Shown here: piece after piece, positions 36,428 through 46,406 of the stretch | Layout of the letters: the number at the start of each line of letters is the position of its first letter | Position numbering within the stretch: the first letter of the stretch is position 1 | DNA from: Microbacterium binotii | Lineage (GTDB): Bacteria; Actinomycetota; Actinomycetes; Actinomycetales; Microbacteriaceae | Assembly: GCF_021398715.1 (NCBI RefSeq) | Contig: NZ_CP090347.1 | Span: forward strand, 3,038,001 to 3,102,000 | DNA: 64,000 bases | Direction of reading: 5' to 3' | Program-made: the position numbers and the translations under genes | The notes under the pieces: generated by a model | Database searches by the model: none | Told to the model about the DNA's origin: nothing | Seen by the model: the letters and a program-made list of their open reading frames with translations, nothing else

Positions 36428-37389
36428 CCCTCGGCCGCGATCACGCGACGCAGCGCCGCGGTCGTCGCCGACAGCCCGTAGCCGTACTTGTCGCGCAGCT
36501 GCTCGTCCTCGCCGAAGCCGGCGTAGACCTGCGGGATCCCGAGTCGCTCGAACGCCGTCAGCCGGATGCCGCGATCGGCCACCACGTCGGCGACGCGGGT
36601 GGCGAGTCCGCCGTAGGCGAGGTGATCCTCGAGCACGACGAAGCGCCCTCCGGTCTCGGCCGCGGAGCGCACGATGAGCTCCTCATCGATCGGCTTCAGG
36701 GTGAACATGTCGACCACGCGCACCGAGCGGCCGTCCGCAGCCAGCTCGTCCGCGGCATCCAGCGCCTGCGCGACGGTCGTACCGTGCGTGAAGATCGTCG
36801 CGTCGGTGCCCTCCCGCGCCACGATCCCCTTGCCGATGCGCACCTCGTGCTGACCGGGCTCGTAGAGCACCTTGTCCTTCTTGCCGACGGCGAGGCGGAT
36901 GTAGATGGGTCCCTGCATCGTCATCGACTGCCGGATGATCTCGCCCACCATGAGCGGGTCGCCGATCGAGGTGACGGTCATGTTCGTCAGGGCGCACATG
37001 AGCGCGAGGTCCTCGACCGCGTAGTGCGTCGATCCGCCGTTGCCGACGAGTCCGCCGTGCGTACCGATGATCTTGACCGGGAGGTTGGGGTAGCAGACGT
37101 CGGTGCGCACCTGCTCGAGGGCGCGCATGCTGAGGAACGGGAGCATGCCGGAGACGACGGGGATGTTGCCGTCGTAGGCGAGGCCAGCGGCGATCCCGAC
37201 GCACGCCTGCTCGGCGAGTCCGACATCGATGAACCGGTCAGGGAAGGTGTCGCGGAACTCGACGAGGGTCGCACCGATGTCGGGGGTGAGCACCCACAGG
37301 TTCTCGTACTCGGCGCCGAGCTCCGCGAGAGTCGAGCCGATCACCGATCGCGCTCCGAGGAACTCTCCGAAAGTGAAGGTCACAGGCAT
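36424..37389 (-). CDS. Transketolase, C-terminal subunit (split transketolase)
   Basis: 321 residues covering the pyrimidine-binding and C-terminal domains. FIDVGLAEQACVGIAAGLAY holds the cofactor-activating Glu, and the segment GTHGGLVGNGGSTHYAVEDLALM and the C-terminal domain FTLKPID follow. It overlaps the N-terminal subunit gene by 1 base (TGATG). Split transketolases transfer two-carbon ketol units and are often catabolic specialists, for example in apiose and sulfoquinovose breakdown. No sugar kinase is nearby, so the acceptor may be unphosphorylated. Confidence 0.85.
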   Translation of the reverse strand: MPVTFTFGEFLGARSVIGSTLAELGAEYENLWVLTPDIGATLVEFRDTFPDRFIDVGLAEQACVGIAAGLAYDGNIPVVSGMLPFLSMRALEQVRTDVCYPNLPVKIIGTHGGLVGNGGSTHYAVEDLALMCALTNMTVTSIGDPLMVGEIIRQSMTMQGPIYIRLAVGKKDKVLYEPGQHEVRIGKGIVAREGTDATIFTHGTTVAQALDAADELAADGRSVRVVDMFTLKPIDEELIVRSAAETGGRFVVLEDHLAYGGLATRVADVVADRGIRLTAFERLGIPQVYAGFGEDEQLRDKYGYGLSATTAALRRVIAAEG

Positions 37390-38264
37390 CAGACGGACTC
37401 CTTCTCACGCGAGGCGGTGAGCGCCGCGAGGGCGCGTTCGAGGTCGGCGGCGCCGAGCGATCCGGCGTGCCAGGCGAGGTTGCGCTCCATGAAGTCGACG
37501 CCCTTGCCCTTGATGGTCTCGGCGATGATGACCGTCGGCGTCTCGCTGTCGGGCTCGGGCAGCGCGTCGAGCGCCTCGACCAGTTGGCCCATGTCGTGGC
37601 CGTCGATGTGCACGACGTTCCACCCGAAGGCGCGCCACTTGTCCGGGTAGGGCTCGAATGCCACACGCTCCTCCGCGAAGCTCGTCATGAGCTGGCGGTT
37701 GCGGTCGACGAAGGCGACGAGGTTGCCGAGGCGGTTGCTGCGAGCGGCCATGACCGCCTCCCAGACCGAGCCCTCGCCGGTCTCCCCGTCACCGAGGAGG
37801 GTGAACACGCGGTGGGCGTCACCGCGGTGACGGGCACTGAGCGCCATGCCCACGGCGAGGGGAAGGCCGTGGCCGAGAGAGCCCGTCGACGCCTCCACAC
37901 CCGGCAGCTGCACCTTGCACGGGTGCATGCCGTATGCGCTGTCGAGCTGCCCGTAGGTGTCGACGATGCCTTCGTAGGAGAAGAAGCCGCGCATCGCCAT
38001 CGCGATGTACATGCAGACGGCGGCGTGACCCTTGCTGAGCACGAAGCGGTCGCGCTCGGGGTTGGCGATGTCGGTCGGGTCGACGTTCAGCCCGTAGTGG
38101 AAGAGAGCGGTGAAGATGTCCGCCGAGGACAGGTCTCCGCCGATGTGGACCGCGCCTTCGTAGGTGCCGCACAGCTGCAGGAGCTTGCGCCGCAGCTCGA
38201 ACGCCAGATCCTCCAGCTCGGCCACGTTCGGACGGTCGTCCGTCTGCAGGGGGGAACTGCTCAT
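37389..38264 (-). CDS. Transketolase, N-terminal subunit (split transketolase)
   Basis: 291 residues from ATG 38264 (the ATG at 38267 is possible; GGAGG lies just upstream). The ThDP domain shows SKGHAAVCMYIAM, GSLGHGLPLAVGMAL and GDGETGEGSVWEAVMAARSNRLGN. It is the first gene of the minus-strand operon that continues to the alcohol dehydrogenase and the ribose-type importer. The region upstream carries a TTTACATGTAAA palindrome shared with a divergent aldehyde dehydrogenase. Confidence 0.86.
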   Translation of the reverse strand: MSSSPLQTDDRPNVAELEDLAFELRRKLLQLCGTYEGAVHIGGDLSSADIFTALFHYGLNVDPTDIANPERDRFVLSKGHAAVCMYIAMAMRGFFSYEGIVDTYGQLDSAYGMHPCKVQLPGVEASTGSLGHGLPLAVGMALSARHRGDAHRVFTLLGDGETGEGSVWEAVMAARSNRLGNLVAFVDRNRQLMTSFAEERVAFEPYPDKWRAFGWNVVHIDGHDMGQLVEALDALPEPDSETPTVIIAETIKGKGVDFMERNLAWHAGSLGAADLERALAALTASREKESV

Positions 38265-38386
38265 CATGCCTCCTCGTCGATGGCAGGGAGACGTCGAATG
38301 TGCGCAGAATCGCGTCTTCATCGACGTCGCTTCGGGTGTCGCCATCCGACTCTGGAGGGCGACTCGGTGAACGTAGCACGATCTCA

Positions 38387-38416
38387 TTTACATGTAAACA
38401 AGAATGGACGTAAACT
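38387..38416. promoter_or_regulatory. Divergent promoter with TTTACATGTAAA operator
   Basis: A perfect 12-base palindrome lies at 38387-38398, and a second half-site GTAAAC at 38410-38415. On the plus strand TTACAT (38388-38393) and TAAACT (38411-38416) are 17 bases apart, so the palindrome covers the -35 and the half-site covers the -10 of the aldehyde dehydrogenase promoter. A weaker minus-strand promoter for the transketolase operon overlaps it. The MarR regulator at 40072 is a candidate ligand. Confidence 0.5.
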
Positions 38417-38479
38417 CGTGCCGCGGGGGTGGCGACGGTCGCGATCCCGCACATATCCGAGACACAGAGAGGTGCAGGG

Positions 38480-39982
38480 ATGTCGAGTTCGATCGCCCAG
38501 ACGTCCGCCGGAGTGCGGACAGGGCTCTACATCGGGGGCGCGGAGCGCTTCACCGATGACGTTCTACAGATCGCCGATCCGGGAAAGCCCGGAGTCGTCG
38601 TCGGCGAGGCCGCTGCGGCCACGCCCGCGGATGTCGCGGATGCGGTCGCCGCCGCATCCGCCGCCTTCGGGTCGTGGAGCGCACTGTCGGCGGCGGAGCG
38701 CGCGGAGGCGATGGCCGCAGCCATCGCCGGCATCGCCGACGAGCGCGACACGGACGCCGCCGTCCTGTCGCAGGAGAACGGCAAGATCCGCTTCGAGGGG
38801 TGGGTGGATGCCCTGGTCTTCGAGATCCGGTGGAACCTCGCCCTCATGCTGAAGGACGAGGTCGAGAAGGGGCATACGCTCCCCGTCGTCCCCGGCGCGA
38901 TCCCCGTAACGACCGAGGTGGCCTACCAGCCGCTGGGCGTCGTCACGATCATCGTGCCCTTCAACTGGCCCATCGCCATCCTCGGCGCAGCCCTGCCCCA
39001 CGCGCTGCTCGCGGGCAACACCGCGATCGTGAAGCCGCCGCCCTCCGCGCCGCTGGCGACGACCCGCGTGGTGCAGCGCATCGCCGAGAAGCTGCCGCCC
39101 GGGGTGCTCAACGTGGTCACGGGCCGCGACGAGAACATGTCGGAGCTCATCCAGAGCCCCGATGTCGCGAAGGTCTGTTTCACCGGCAGCGTGAACGGCG
39201 GCAAGCGCATCATGCAGATGGCTGCGCAGACCCTCACGCGGGTGACACTCGAGCTCGGCGGCAACGACGCGGCGGTGTTCCTCGAGGACGCGATCCTCGA
39301 CGACGCGCACCTCGACCGTCTCTACGCCGCGATCTACGACACGACGGGCCAGATCTGCATGAACGCCAAGCGCGTGTTCGTGCACCGCTCGCGTCTGGAC
39401 GAGCTGGTCGCGGGGCTCGAAGCGCGCCTCGAGAAGGTCGTGATCGGGTACGGGCTCGACGAGGGCACGACCATGGGCCCGCTCCACCAGCCGGCGCAGA
39501 AGGCGTTCGTCGAGGAGATCATCCAGGAGGCGAAGGATGCCGGCGCCGACGTGCGCGAGTACGGCACCCTGCCCGGCGGCGAGCTCGCGGGCGGCAACTT
39601 CCTGCGTCCGGCGATCGTCGTGGACCCCGACCCGTCGCTGCGCGTGGTGACCCAGGAGCAGTTCGGCCCGGTCATCCCGATCATCCCGTTCGACTCGGAG
39701 GAGGAGGCGGTCGCCCTTGCGAACGACACCTGGGGCGGCCTGTGCGGTTCGGTCTGGACCGCATCGCCCGAGTCGGCGCAGCGCGTGGGATCGCAACTGG
39801 TCTGCGGCTACGTGTGGGTGAACGACCACGGCGCCACCCGCCTCGACCTGCGCGCGCCCTTCGGCGGCATGAAGCAGTCCGGCTTCGGACGCGAGCAGGG
39901 CATCGAAGGCGTACGCGCCTTCCAGGACACCCGGTCGATCGCCACGATCGATCCTGAGGCCCTGGCGGCGATGGCGCACTGA
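38480..39982 (+). CDS. Aldehyde dehydrogenase family protein
   Basis: 500 residues from ATG 38480 with GAGAGG upstream. Glu258 (LELGGNDA) and Cys293 (GQICMNAK) form the active site; the C-terminal PFGGMKQSGFGREQG is intact. It resembles the enzyme at 24076-25587 in the region around the nucleophile. It is divergent from the split transketolase operon and is followed by a MarR gene. It may oxidise the two-carbon or other aldehyde made by that operon, which is inference. Confidence 0.86.
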   Translation: MSSSIAQTSAGVRTGLYIGGAERFTDDVLQIADPGKPGVVVGEAAAATPADVADAVAAASAAFGSWSALSAAERAEAMAAAIAGIADERDTDAAVLSQENGKIRFEGWVDALVFEIRWNLALMLKDEVEKGHTLPVVPGAIPVTTEVAYQPLGVVTIIVPFNWPIAILGAALPHALLAGNTAIVKPPPSAPLATTRVVQRIAEKLPPGVLNVVTGRDENMSELIQSPDVAKVCFTGSVNGGKRIMQMAAQTLTRVTLELGGNDAAVFLEDAILDDAHLDRLYAAIYDTTGQICMNAKRVFVHRSRLDELVAGLEARLEKVVIGYGLDEGTTMGPLHQPAQKAFVEEIIQEAKDAGADVREYGTLPGGELAGGNFLRPAIVVDPDPSLRVVTQEQFGPVIPIIPFDSEEEAVALANDTWGGLCGSVWTASPESAQRVGSQLVCGYVWVNDHGATRLDLRAPFGGMKQSGFGREQGIEGVRAFQDTRSIATIDPEALAAMAH

Positions 39983-39990
39983 CGAACGGA

Positions 39991-40024
39991 GGGAGATCGG
40001 GATCACGAACGGTCTCGGTCTCCC
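39991..40024 (+). terminator. Weak hairpin after aldehyde dehydrogenase
   Basis: GGGAGATCGGGATC can pair with GGTCTCGGTCTCCC, with two wobble pairs and one mismatch, in the 89-base gap before the MarR gene. It may be a partial terminator. Confidence 0.3.
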
Positions 40025-40071
40025 CCCGTCCCTGCGGCCCCGGCCGCATCCGACCCACGGAGAGGAACCCG

Positions 40072-40626
40072 ATGGCAACTGATCGCAACCGCCATGCCCA
40101 TGGCGTCGAGCCGCCCCGGAGCGCGGTGGTCGAGCCGTTGGCCGATGTGATCGACCCGGATGCGTTCACCCCGCGGCTGCTCGCGCTGCTCTCCAATGCG
40201 CTGGTGTGGCGTGAGTCCCACGAGCTCCGGCGCCAGTTCGATCTGGGCACCAACGAGTGGCGTGTGATCTCCGCACTCGCCATGAACCCCGGCTTCTCCG
40301 CATCGGAGGTCTCGGAGTTCCTGGTGGTCAACAAGGCGATCGTCTCGAAGAGCGTGAACACCCTGGTGGAGCGGGGTCTGCTGGTGCTCGCCGAGGGCGC
40401 CCGCGGCTCGCGGCCGATGTACCTGACCGCAGCAGGCGCCGCCATGCACGACGACATGCTGCCGATCTCTCTTCGCGGGCAGGAGATCATCCTGGCCCAC
40501 ATGTCGCCGGTGGAGGTCACCCGGCTGAACGCGCTGCTGCGCAAGATGCTCGACGAGATGCGGGTGCTCCAGAGCATCGACAACGAGTCCTGGCTCACGG
40601 AGGCGGGCGCCTCCCGCAAGGGCTGA
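40072..40626 (+). CDS. MarR family transcriptional regulator
   Basis: 184 residues with a winged helix in the middle (NEWRVISALAMNPGFSASEVSEFLVVNKAIVSKSVNTLVERGLLV) and helices on both sides for dimerisation. MarR proteins repress catabolic genes and release on binding aromatic acids or other small ligands. It follows an aldehyde dehydrogenase on the same strand and may regulate it through the palindrome at 38387. Confidence 0.83.
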   Translation: MATDRNRHAHGVEPPRSAVVEPLADVIDPDAFTPRLLALLSNALVWRESHELRRQFDLGTNEWRVISALAMNPGFSASEVSEFLVVNKAIVSKSVNTLVERGLLVLAEGARGSRPMYLTAAGAAMHDDMLPISLRGQEIILAHMSPVEVTRLNALLRKMLDEMRVLQSIDNESWLTEAGASRKG

Positions 40627-40641
40627 CCCCCGCCCGCGCGC

Positions 40642-41673
40642 TCAACCCGCGCAGCCCTCCTCGCCCAGCCAGGCGCGCGCATCCGCCTCGGCGTCCGTCG
40701 AGTTCAGGTCGGGCGCGATGGCGCTCTCCTCGTAGTTGCGGCCCGTCCGATCCACGTACAGGCTCTCGGTCAGCACGATCGTGGCGCCGTCGAACAGCGT
40801 GTGGCTCACGTTCGCGGACGTGTAGCCTGCGCTGTCCGTGCCGAAGGTACGCACGCCGTCCACGCCGCGGAAGGCCGCGAGCACGGCCTCCCCGCTCGAC
40901 GCGGTCCACTCGTCCTGGAGGATGGCGATCGGCTGGCCGGTGACCTTGCTGCGCGCGCCGACGTCGACCGCGACGTTCCCGGCCACCGCGGCACCGCGGG
41001 CCTCGATCGTGACAGGGGTCGCGTTGCCGCCCCGGTCGACGAACGACAACGCATCGCCGTCGGGAAGCAGCGCCGCCACCCCCGACAGCATCGGATTCAT
41101 GTTTCCGCCGCGGTTCCCGCGCAGATCGACCACCCAGCCGCAGGTGTGCGCGGCCGACTCGTCTATGCCGTCCGCGACGGCCGTCGCGTAGGCCTGAAGG
41201 TCTTCCGCGCGCGGAGAGACCATCTCCGGCAGCACGATGGTCGTGATACCGGAGTCGGAGCGGACCGTCGGCTGCGCCGAGGGCTCAGCAGCGGCGGGAG
41301 CCGCCCCCGCCGGCACGAAGCTCGAGTGCCGGCCGCCGGCGATCTGCGTGCCCTCTTCGAGGAGCGGATACAGCTCGGCGTAGTCGCCGGACGACCTCGC
41401 CGCATCCAGGATGGCGGCCCGCGCCGCCGGCCACTCCGGGTCGTCCGCGTGGTAGCCCCGGCCGAGGCGTTCGACGGCGATCTCCGCGTACTTCTGAACG
41501 GAGGGGGGCACGAGATAGAAACCGAACCGCGGACCGTAGACGTCGGCGGCGAAGGCTGCTGCGGCGACAGCTCCGGCGAGCGCACCGAGGACGACCGTCG
41601 TGACCACCACGCGCCGACGGCGGCGTTTCGGGCGAGCGGGAGGAGCGGCTGCGGACACGGGTGAAGATGGCAC
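40642..41673 (-). CDS. S41 family peptidase, membrane anchored
   Basis: 343 residues from GTG 41673. A basic N-terminus (RPKRRRRR) leads into one transmembrane segment (about 22-43), so the catalytic part is outside the membrane. The C-terminal S41 core contains CGWVVDLRGNRGGN (about 178-191) and the nucleophile Ser260 in TASSGEAV. Relatives include tail-specific and nisin-resistance peptidases. It lies between a MarR gene and the demethylation operon and has no obvious link to either. Confidence 0.75.
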   Translation of the reverse strand: MPSSPVSAAAPPARPKRRRRRVVVTTVVLGALAGAVAAAAFAADVYGPRFGFYLVPPSVQKYAEIAVERLGRGYHADDPEWPAARAAILDAARSSGDYAELYPLLEEGTQIAGGRHSSFVPAGAAPAAAEPSAQPTVRSDSGITTIVLPEMVSPRAEDLQAYATAVADGIDESAAHTCGWVVDLRGNRGGNMNPMLSGVAALLPDGDALSFVDRGGNATPVTIEARGAAVAGNVAVDVGARSKVTGQPIAILQDEWTASSGEAVLAAFRGVDGVRTFGTDSAGYTSANVSHTLFDGATIVLTESLYVDRTGRNYEESAIAPDLNSTDAEADARAWLGEEGCAG

Positions 41674-41776
41674 AATCCGATGGTCCTCCCGCGGAATCGC
41701 GGGCGCATCGGCGGGGCGATGTAACTCCCCGGGCGCATGTCATCCCGAAGGAGGACGACGAGCCGTGAAATACCTC

Positions 41777-41805
41777 TTGTCATTACCTATCGACATAGGT
41801 ACTCT
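41777..41805 (+). promoter_or_regulatory. Promoter and operator of the O-demethylation operon
   Basis: TTGTCA (41777-41782), 17 bases, TACTCT (41800-41805). The spacer holds a perfect palindrome TACCTAT-CGAC-ATAGGTA (41784-41801), so a bound repressor would block RNA polymerase. The core TAGGTA with a four-base spacer resembles, from memory, the published Corynebacterium glutamicum PadR-type VanR site. The PadR gene at 45164 is the obvious candidate repressor. Confidence 0.6.
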
Positions 41806-41855
41806 CGCTGACGAGGCGCAACGAAGCCCTCCCGACAGCGGAAGGACCACGACTC

Positions 41856-42731
41856 GTGGCACGTAACACCCCCGCACCCGACCCGGCCGCATCCCTCGCC
41901 CTCCTCGACGGCTTCTCGCTCGAGATGACCGGCAAGGACATCCCTGGGCTCGAAGAAGCCCGCGACGTCATCCCCGCCGGCACCAAGATCAACGTCACCT
42001 TCCTCGGCAACGAGGATCTCGACATGCGCGTCGCCGCGGCCAAGGCCGTGAAGGATGCCGGGTTCGTCCCCGTCCCGCACGTGTCGGCCCGCCGACTCGC
42101 CTCGGCGGCCCAACTGGAGGAGTTCCTCGACCGCCTCCAGCAGGTGGGTGCCACCGAGCACGTCTTCGCGGTCGGCGGCGACCCGGCTGAGCCCGAAGGC
42201 CCCTACCCCGACTCGCTGAGCGTCATCCGCTCCGGCATCCTGCAGAAGTACGGCGTGCGCGAGGTCTCCATCGCCGGCTACCCCGAGGGGCACCCCGACA
42301 TCCCCACGGATGTGCTGTGGCGCCACCTCGAGGACAAGTCGTCGGCCCTGGCCGATGCGGGCCTCGGCCAGGTCATCCTGACCCAGTTCGCCTTCGACAC
42401 CGACCCGGTCATCGACTGGATCGACGGCGTGCGCGAGCGCGGGATCACCTCGGAGATCCGCATCGGCACGCCGGGCCCCGCGGGCATCAAGCGCCTGATC
42501 ACCTTCGCCCGCCGCTTCGGCGTCGGCGCCAACGCGATGATCGTCAAGAAGTACGGGTTCTCGCTCACCAACCTGATGGGAACGGCGGGCCCCGACCGGT
42601 TCATCGGCGACCTCGGAGCGCTCGTCGCGAAGAAGGAGTCGCGCGGACCTGTCAAAATTCACTTCTACACGTTCGGCGGTCTGCGGGCGACATCCGACTG
42701 GGCCCGCGACTACATCGCCGCGCAGTCCTGA
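41856..42731 (+). CDS. metF: Methylenetetrahydrofolate reductase family protein (MetF-like)
   Basis: 291 residues from GTG 41856. The flavoprotein TIM barrel shows VPHVSARRL, VGGDPAEPEGPYPDS, SIAGYPEGHPDIP and ILTQFAFD, which correspond to the HLTC, RGDPP, AGYPEGHP and ITQFFFD blocks of MetF. Housekeeping MetF makes methyl-THF. Here, co-transcribed with purU and a LigM homologue, it probably runs in reverse and oxidises the methyl-THF left by demethylation to methylene-THF, as proposed for MetF beside ligM in Sphingobium. Identity is firm at family level. Confidence 0.82.
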   Translation: MARNTPAPDPAASLALLDGFSLEMTGKDIPGLEEARDVIPAGTKINVTFLGNEDLDMRVAAAKAVKDAGFVPVPHVSARRLASAAQLEEFLDRLQQVGATEHVFAVGGDPAEPEGPYPDSLSVIRSGILQKYGVREVSIAGYPEGHPDIPTDVLWRHLEDKSSALADAGLGQVILTQFAFDTDPVIDWIDGVRERGITSEIRIGTPGPAGIKRLITFARRFGVGANAMIVKKYGFSLTNLMGTAGPDRFIGDLGALVAKKESRGPVKIHFYTFGGLRATSDWARDYIAAQS

Positions 42732-42743
42732 GGAGATCCCCGC

Positions 42744-43619
42744 ATGTCCCTGCACAAAGACGCCCTACGTGACCACGCCTGCCTGATCGTGCACGGCCCC
42801 GACCAGCCCGGGCTCGTCGCCGCCGTCACCGCGCTGATCACGCGCAACAAGGCGAACATCGTCACGCTCGACCAGTACTCGGACAACCCCGAGGGCGGCG
42901 CGTTCTTCCAGCGCGTCGTCTTCCACCGGCCCGACCTGGCCGCGGCGATCGGCGACATCGAAGCCGACCTCGCCCAGACGCTGGAGCCCTACGGGATGCA
43001 ATGGCGCCTGACCGACCAGTCCGTGCCGAAGCGGATGGCGATCCTCGCCTCCACGAGCGATCACTGCCTGCTCGAGCTGCTGTGGCGTCACCGCCGGGGC
43101 GAGCTCAACGTCACGATCCCGATGGTGATCTCCAACCACACCAACACCGCGGAGGACGTCCGCTCGTTCGGCATCCCCTTCTTCCACGTGCCCTCGCAGG
43201 GCCCGGACAAGTCGGAGGCCGAGCGCGAGATCGTCAAGCTCCTCGCCGGCAACGTCGACTTCGTCGTGCTGGCGCGCTACATGCAGATCCTCACCGATGA
43301 CTTCCTCGAGGGCGTCGGCGTGCCGGTCATCAACATCCACCACTCCTTCCTTCCCGCCTTCATCGGCGCCGGCCCCTACAAGAAGGCCAAGGAACGCGGC
43401 GTCAAACTCATCGGCGCCACCAGCCACTACGTCACCAAGGACCTCGACGAAGGCCCGATCATCGAGCAGGACGTCGCCCGTGTCGACCACTCGATGACCG
43501 CCGCCGATCTCCAGGCCCGCGGTGCGTACGTCGAGCGGGCCGTACTCTCGCGCGCCGTGCAGTGGCACGCGGAAGACCGTGTCATCCGGCACGGCAACCA
43601 CACCATCGTCTTCACCTGA
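42744..43619 (+). CDS. purU: Formyltetrahydrofolate deformylase
   Basis: 291 residues. An N-terminal ACT domain (about 10-85, LIVHGPDQPGLVAAVTALI) is followed by the formyltransferase fold. Key residues are Asn131-His132 (ISNHTN), His199-His200 (INIHHSFLPAF) and Asp243 (GPIIEQD), with IGAGPYKKAKERGVKLIGATSHYV between them. PurU hydrolyses 10-formyl-THF to formate and THF. In this operon it would regenerate THF for the demethylase and drain the methyl carbon as formate. A MetF/PurU pairing is also known with the sphingomonad dicamba demethylase. Confidence 0.92.
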   Translation: MSLHKDALRDHACLIVHGPDQPGLVAAVTALITRNKANIVTLDQYSDNPEGGAFFQRVVFHRPDLAAAIGDIEADLAQTLEPYGMQWRLTDQSVPKRMAILASTSDHCLLELLWRHRRGELNVTIPMVISNHTNTAEDVRSFGIPFFHVPSQGPDKSEAEREIVKLLAGNVDFVVLARYMQILTDDFLEGVGVPVINIHHSFLPAFIGAGPYKKAKERGVKLIGATSHYVTKDLDEGPIIEQDVARVDHSMTAADLQARGAYVERAVLSRAVQWHAEDRVIRHGNHTIVFT

Positions 43620-45071
<1,452 letters not shown>

Positions 45072-45082
45072 GCCCTCGACGC

Positions 45083-45117
45083 GACGCGGGGTCCGGTCCT
45101 GCCGGGCCCCGCGTCGG
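45083..45117 (+). terminator. Rho-independent-type terminator after the demethylase
   Basis: A 15-bp stem (CGACGCGGGGTCCGG at 45083-45097 with 45103-45117, one G-T pair) and a 5-base loop are followed by GCGTTTAT. It separates metF-purU-ligM from the PadR gene. Confidence 0.7.
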
Positions 45118-45163
45118 CGTTTATGGATAGCCTCAGAGCCACACCTCGGAAGGAGATCGGCGG

Positions 45164-45760
45164 ATGAGCCTGCGCTACGCGCTCCTCGCCCTCGTGCGGG
45201 TGGGGCCCCAGTCCGGCTACGACCTGCAGAAGCAGTTCGCGGTCTCGGTCGGGCACGTCTGGCACGCCCCGGACTCCCAGATCTATCCCGAGCTGCGCAA
45301 GATGGAGTCCGAGGGCCTCGTGCGCGGTGAGGAGCAGGCGCGCGGCGAGCGCGGTACCCGCCGGATGTACCACATCACCCCCGAAGGGGATGCGGCCTTC
45401 CTCGCGTGGATGGCCGCCCCGCTGGACTACCAGCGCGTGCGTGACCCGGCCCATCTGCGAGCGGCCTACCTCGAGGCGGGAACGCCCGCCGACTCCCGTG
45501 CGTTCCTGCGCGCGCACATCGCCCAGTGGGAGAGCGAGCTCGAGCAGTGGGAGGGCGAACTGGCACGCATCGACGCCGTCGACAACCCCATGCTGCTGCG
45601 CCGGCTCGCGGTCACCGCCGAGCAGGACCGGGAACGCACGATCGCCTACAAGCGCTTCGCCTACGAGGGTCTCGTGGAGCGGGCGCGCGGCGAGATCTCG
45701 TGGGCGCAGCGCGGCCTCGCCCTCGTCGAGCGCCTCGAAGGCGCAGAAGGAGCATCATGA
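45164..45760 (+). CDS. PadR family transcriptional regulator
   Basis: 198 residues. The N-terminal PadR winged helix (RYALLALVRVGPQSGYDLQKQF to RRMYHITPEGDAAFLAWM, about 3-88) is followed by a helical Vir-like dimerisation domain. In C. glutamicum VanR is a PadR protein that represses vanillate demethylase genes. Being next to a LigM homologue makes this a candidate vanillate-responsive repressor acting at 41784-41801. It has its own ribosome site (AAGGAG) and a -10-like TAGCCT at 45128. The stop codon overlaps folE by 4 bases. Confidence 0.82.
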   Translation: MSLRYALLALVRVGPQSGYDLQKQFAVSVGHVWHAPDSQIYPELRKMESEGLVRGEEQARGERGTRRMYHITPEGDAAFLAWMAAPLDYQRVRDPAHLRAAYLEAGTPADSRAFLRAHIAQWESELEQWEGELARIDAVDNPMLLRRLAVTAEQDRERTIAYKRFAYEGLVERARGEISWAQRGLALVERLEGAEGAS

Positions 45761-46338
45761 CCATCGACACGGCAGCGCGCACCGACCGCGCCCGGGCGGT
45801 CGCGGCCGTTCGCGAGCTGCTCGAGGCCGTCGGCGAGGATGCCGACCGGCTCGGGCTCACCCGCACCCCCGAGCGGGTCGCGGACCTCTTCCTGGATCTG
45901 TTCTCCGGACTCGGGGTCGACCCGGCATCCGCGCTCGGAGCGCCCGTGGCCCTCACCGACAACGAGCACCCCGGCGAGCTGGTCGGGATGACCGCGATCC
46001 CGTTCCGCTCGGTGTGCGAGCATCACCTGCTGCCCTTCGAGGGCACGGTCGACGTCTTCTACGCGCCGGTGCGTCACATCGCGGGCCTCAGCCGCATCGC
46101 CACGCTCGTCGAGCTCGCCTCCCGCAGACCGCAGCTGCAGGAGCGCCTCGGGCACCAGATCGCCGAAGCACTCATGACCGTGCTCCGCCCGCACGGGGTG
46201 GCCGTGCGCGTGGAGGCCCGCCACGGGTGCGTCGCCCATCTGGAGCCGAGTGCCGCATCCGCTCGCGTCGTCACGGTCGCCACCCTCGGCGAGATCCCCG
46301 ACGCGACCTGGCGCCTCGCCGCACCATCCACCCCGTGA
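45757..46338 (+). CDS. folE: GTP cyclohydrolase I
   Basis: 193 residues from ATG 45757. The zinc ligands Cys87, His90 (SVCEHHLLPF) and Cys158 (ARHGC) are present, and so are HIAGLSRIATLVELASRRPQLQERL and the C-terminal strand. It makes dihydroneopterin triphosphate, the first step of folate synthesis. It is cut down after the zinc site, without the usual CMxTRG text, but the catalytic core is complete. Being co-translated with PadR beside a THF-dependent demethylase suggests a dedicated folate supply, in addition to a housekeeping copy elsewhere. Confidence 0.85.
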   Translation: MTIDTAARTDRARAVAAVRELLEAVGEDADRLGLTRTPERVADLFLDLFSGLGVDPASALGAPVALTDNEHPGELVGMTAIPFRSVCEHHLLPFEGTVDVFYAPVRHIAGLSRIATLVELASRRPQLQERLGHQIAEALMTVLRPHGVAVRVEARHGCVAHLEPSAASARVVTVATLGEIPDATWRLAAPSTP

Positions 46339-46406
46339 CGGTCACGGATCGGACACAATAGTGTTGACGATCCGGTGCGGCTCTGCCGCCCGAGAAGGGG
46401 ATGACG

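Noticed and set aside
36424..38264. 1-deoxyxylulose-5-phosphate synthase or housekeeping transketolase
   Set aside because: The protein is split into two genes and located in a sugar-catabolic cluster; the housekeeping enzymes are single chains.
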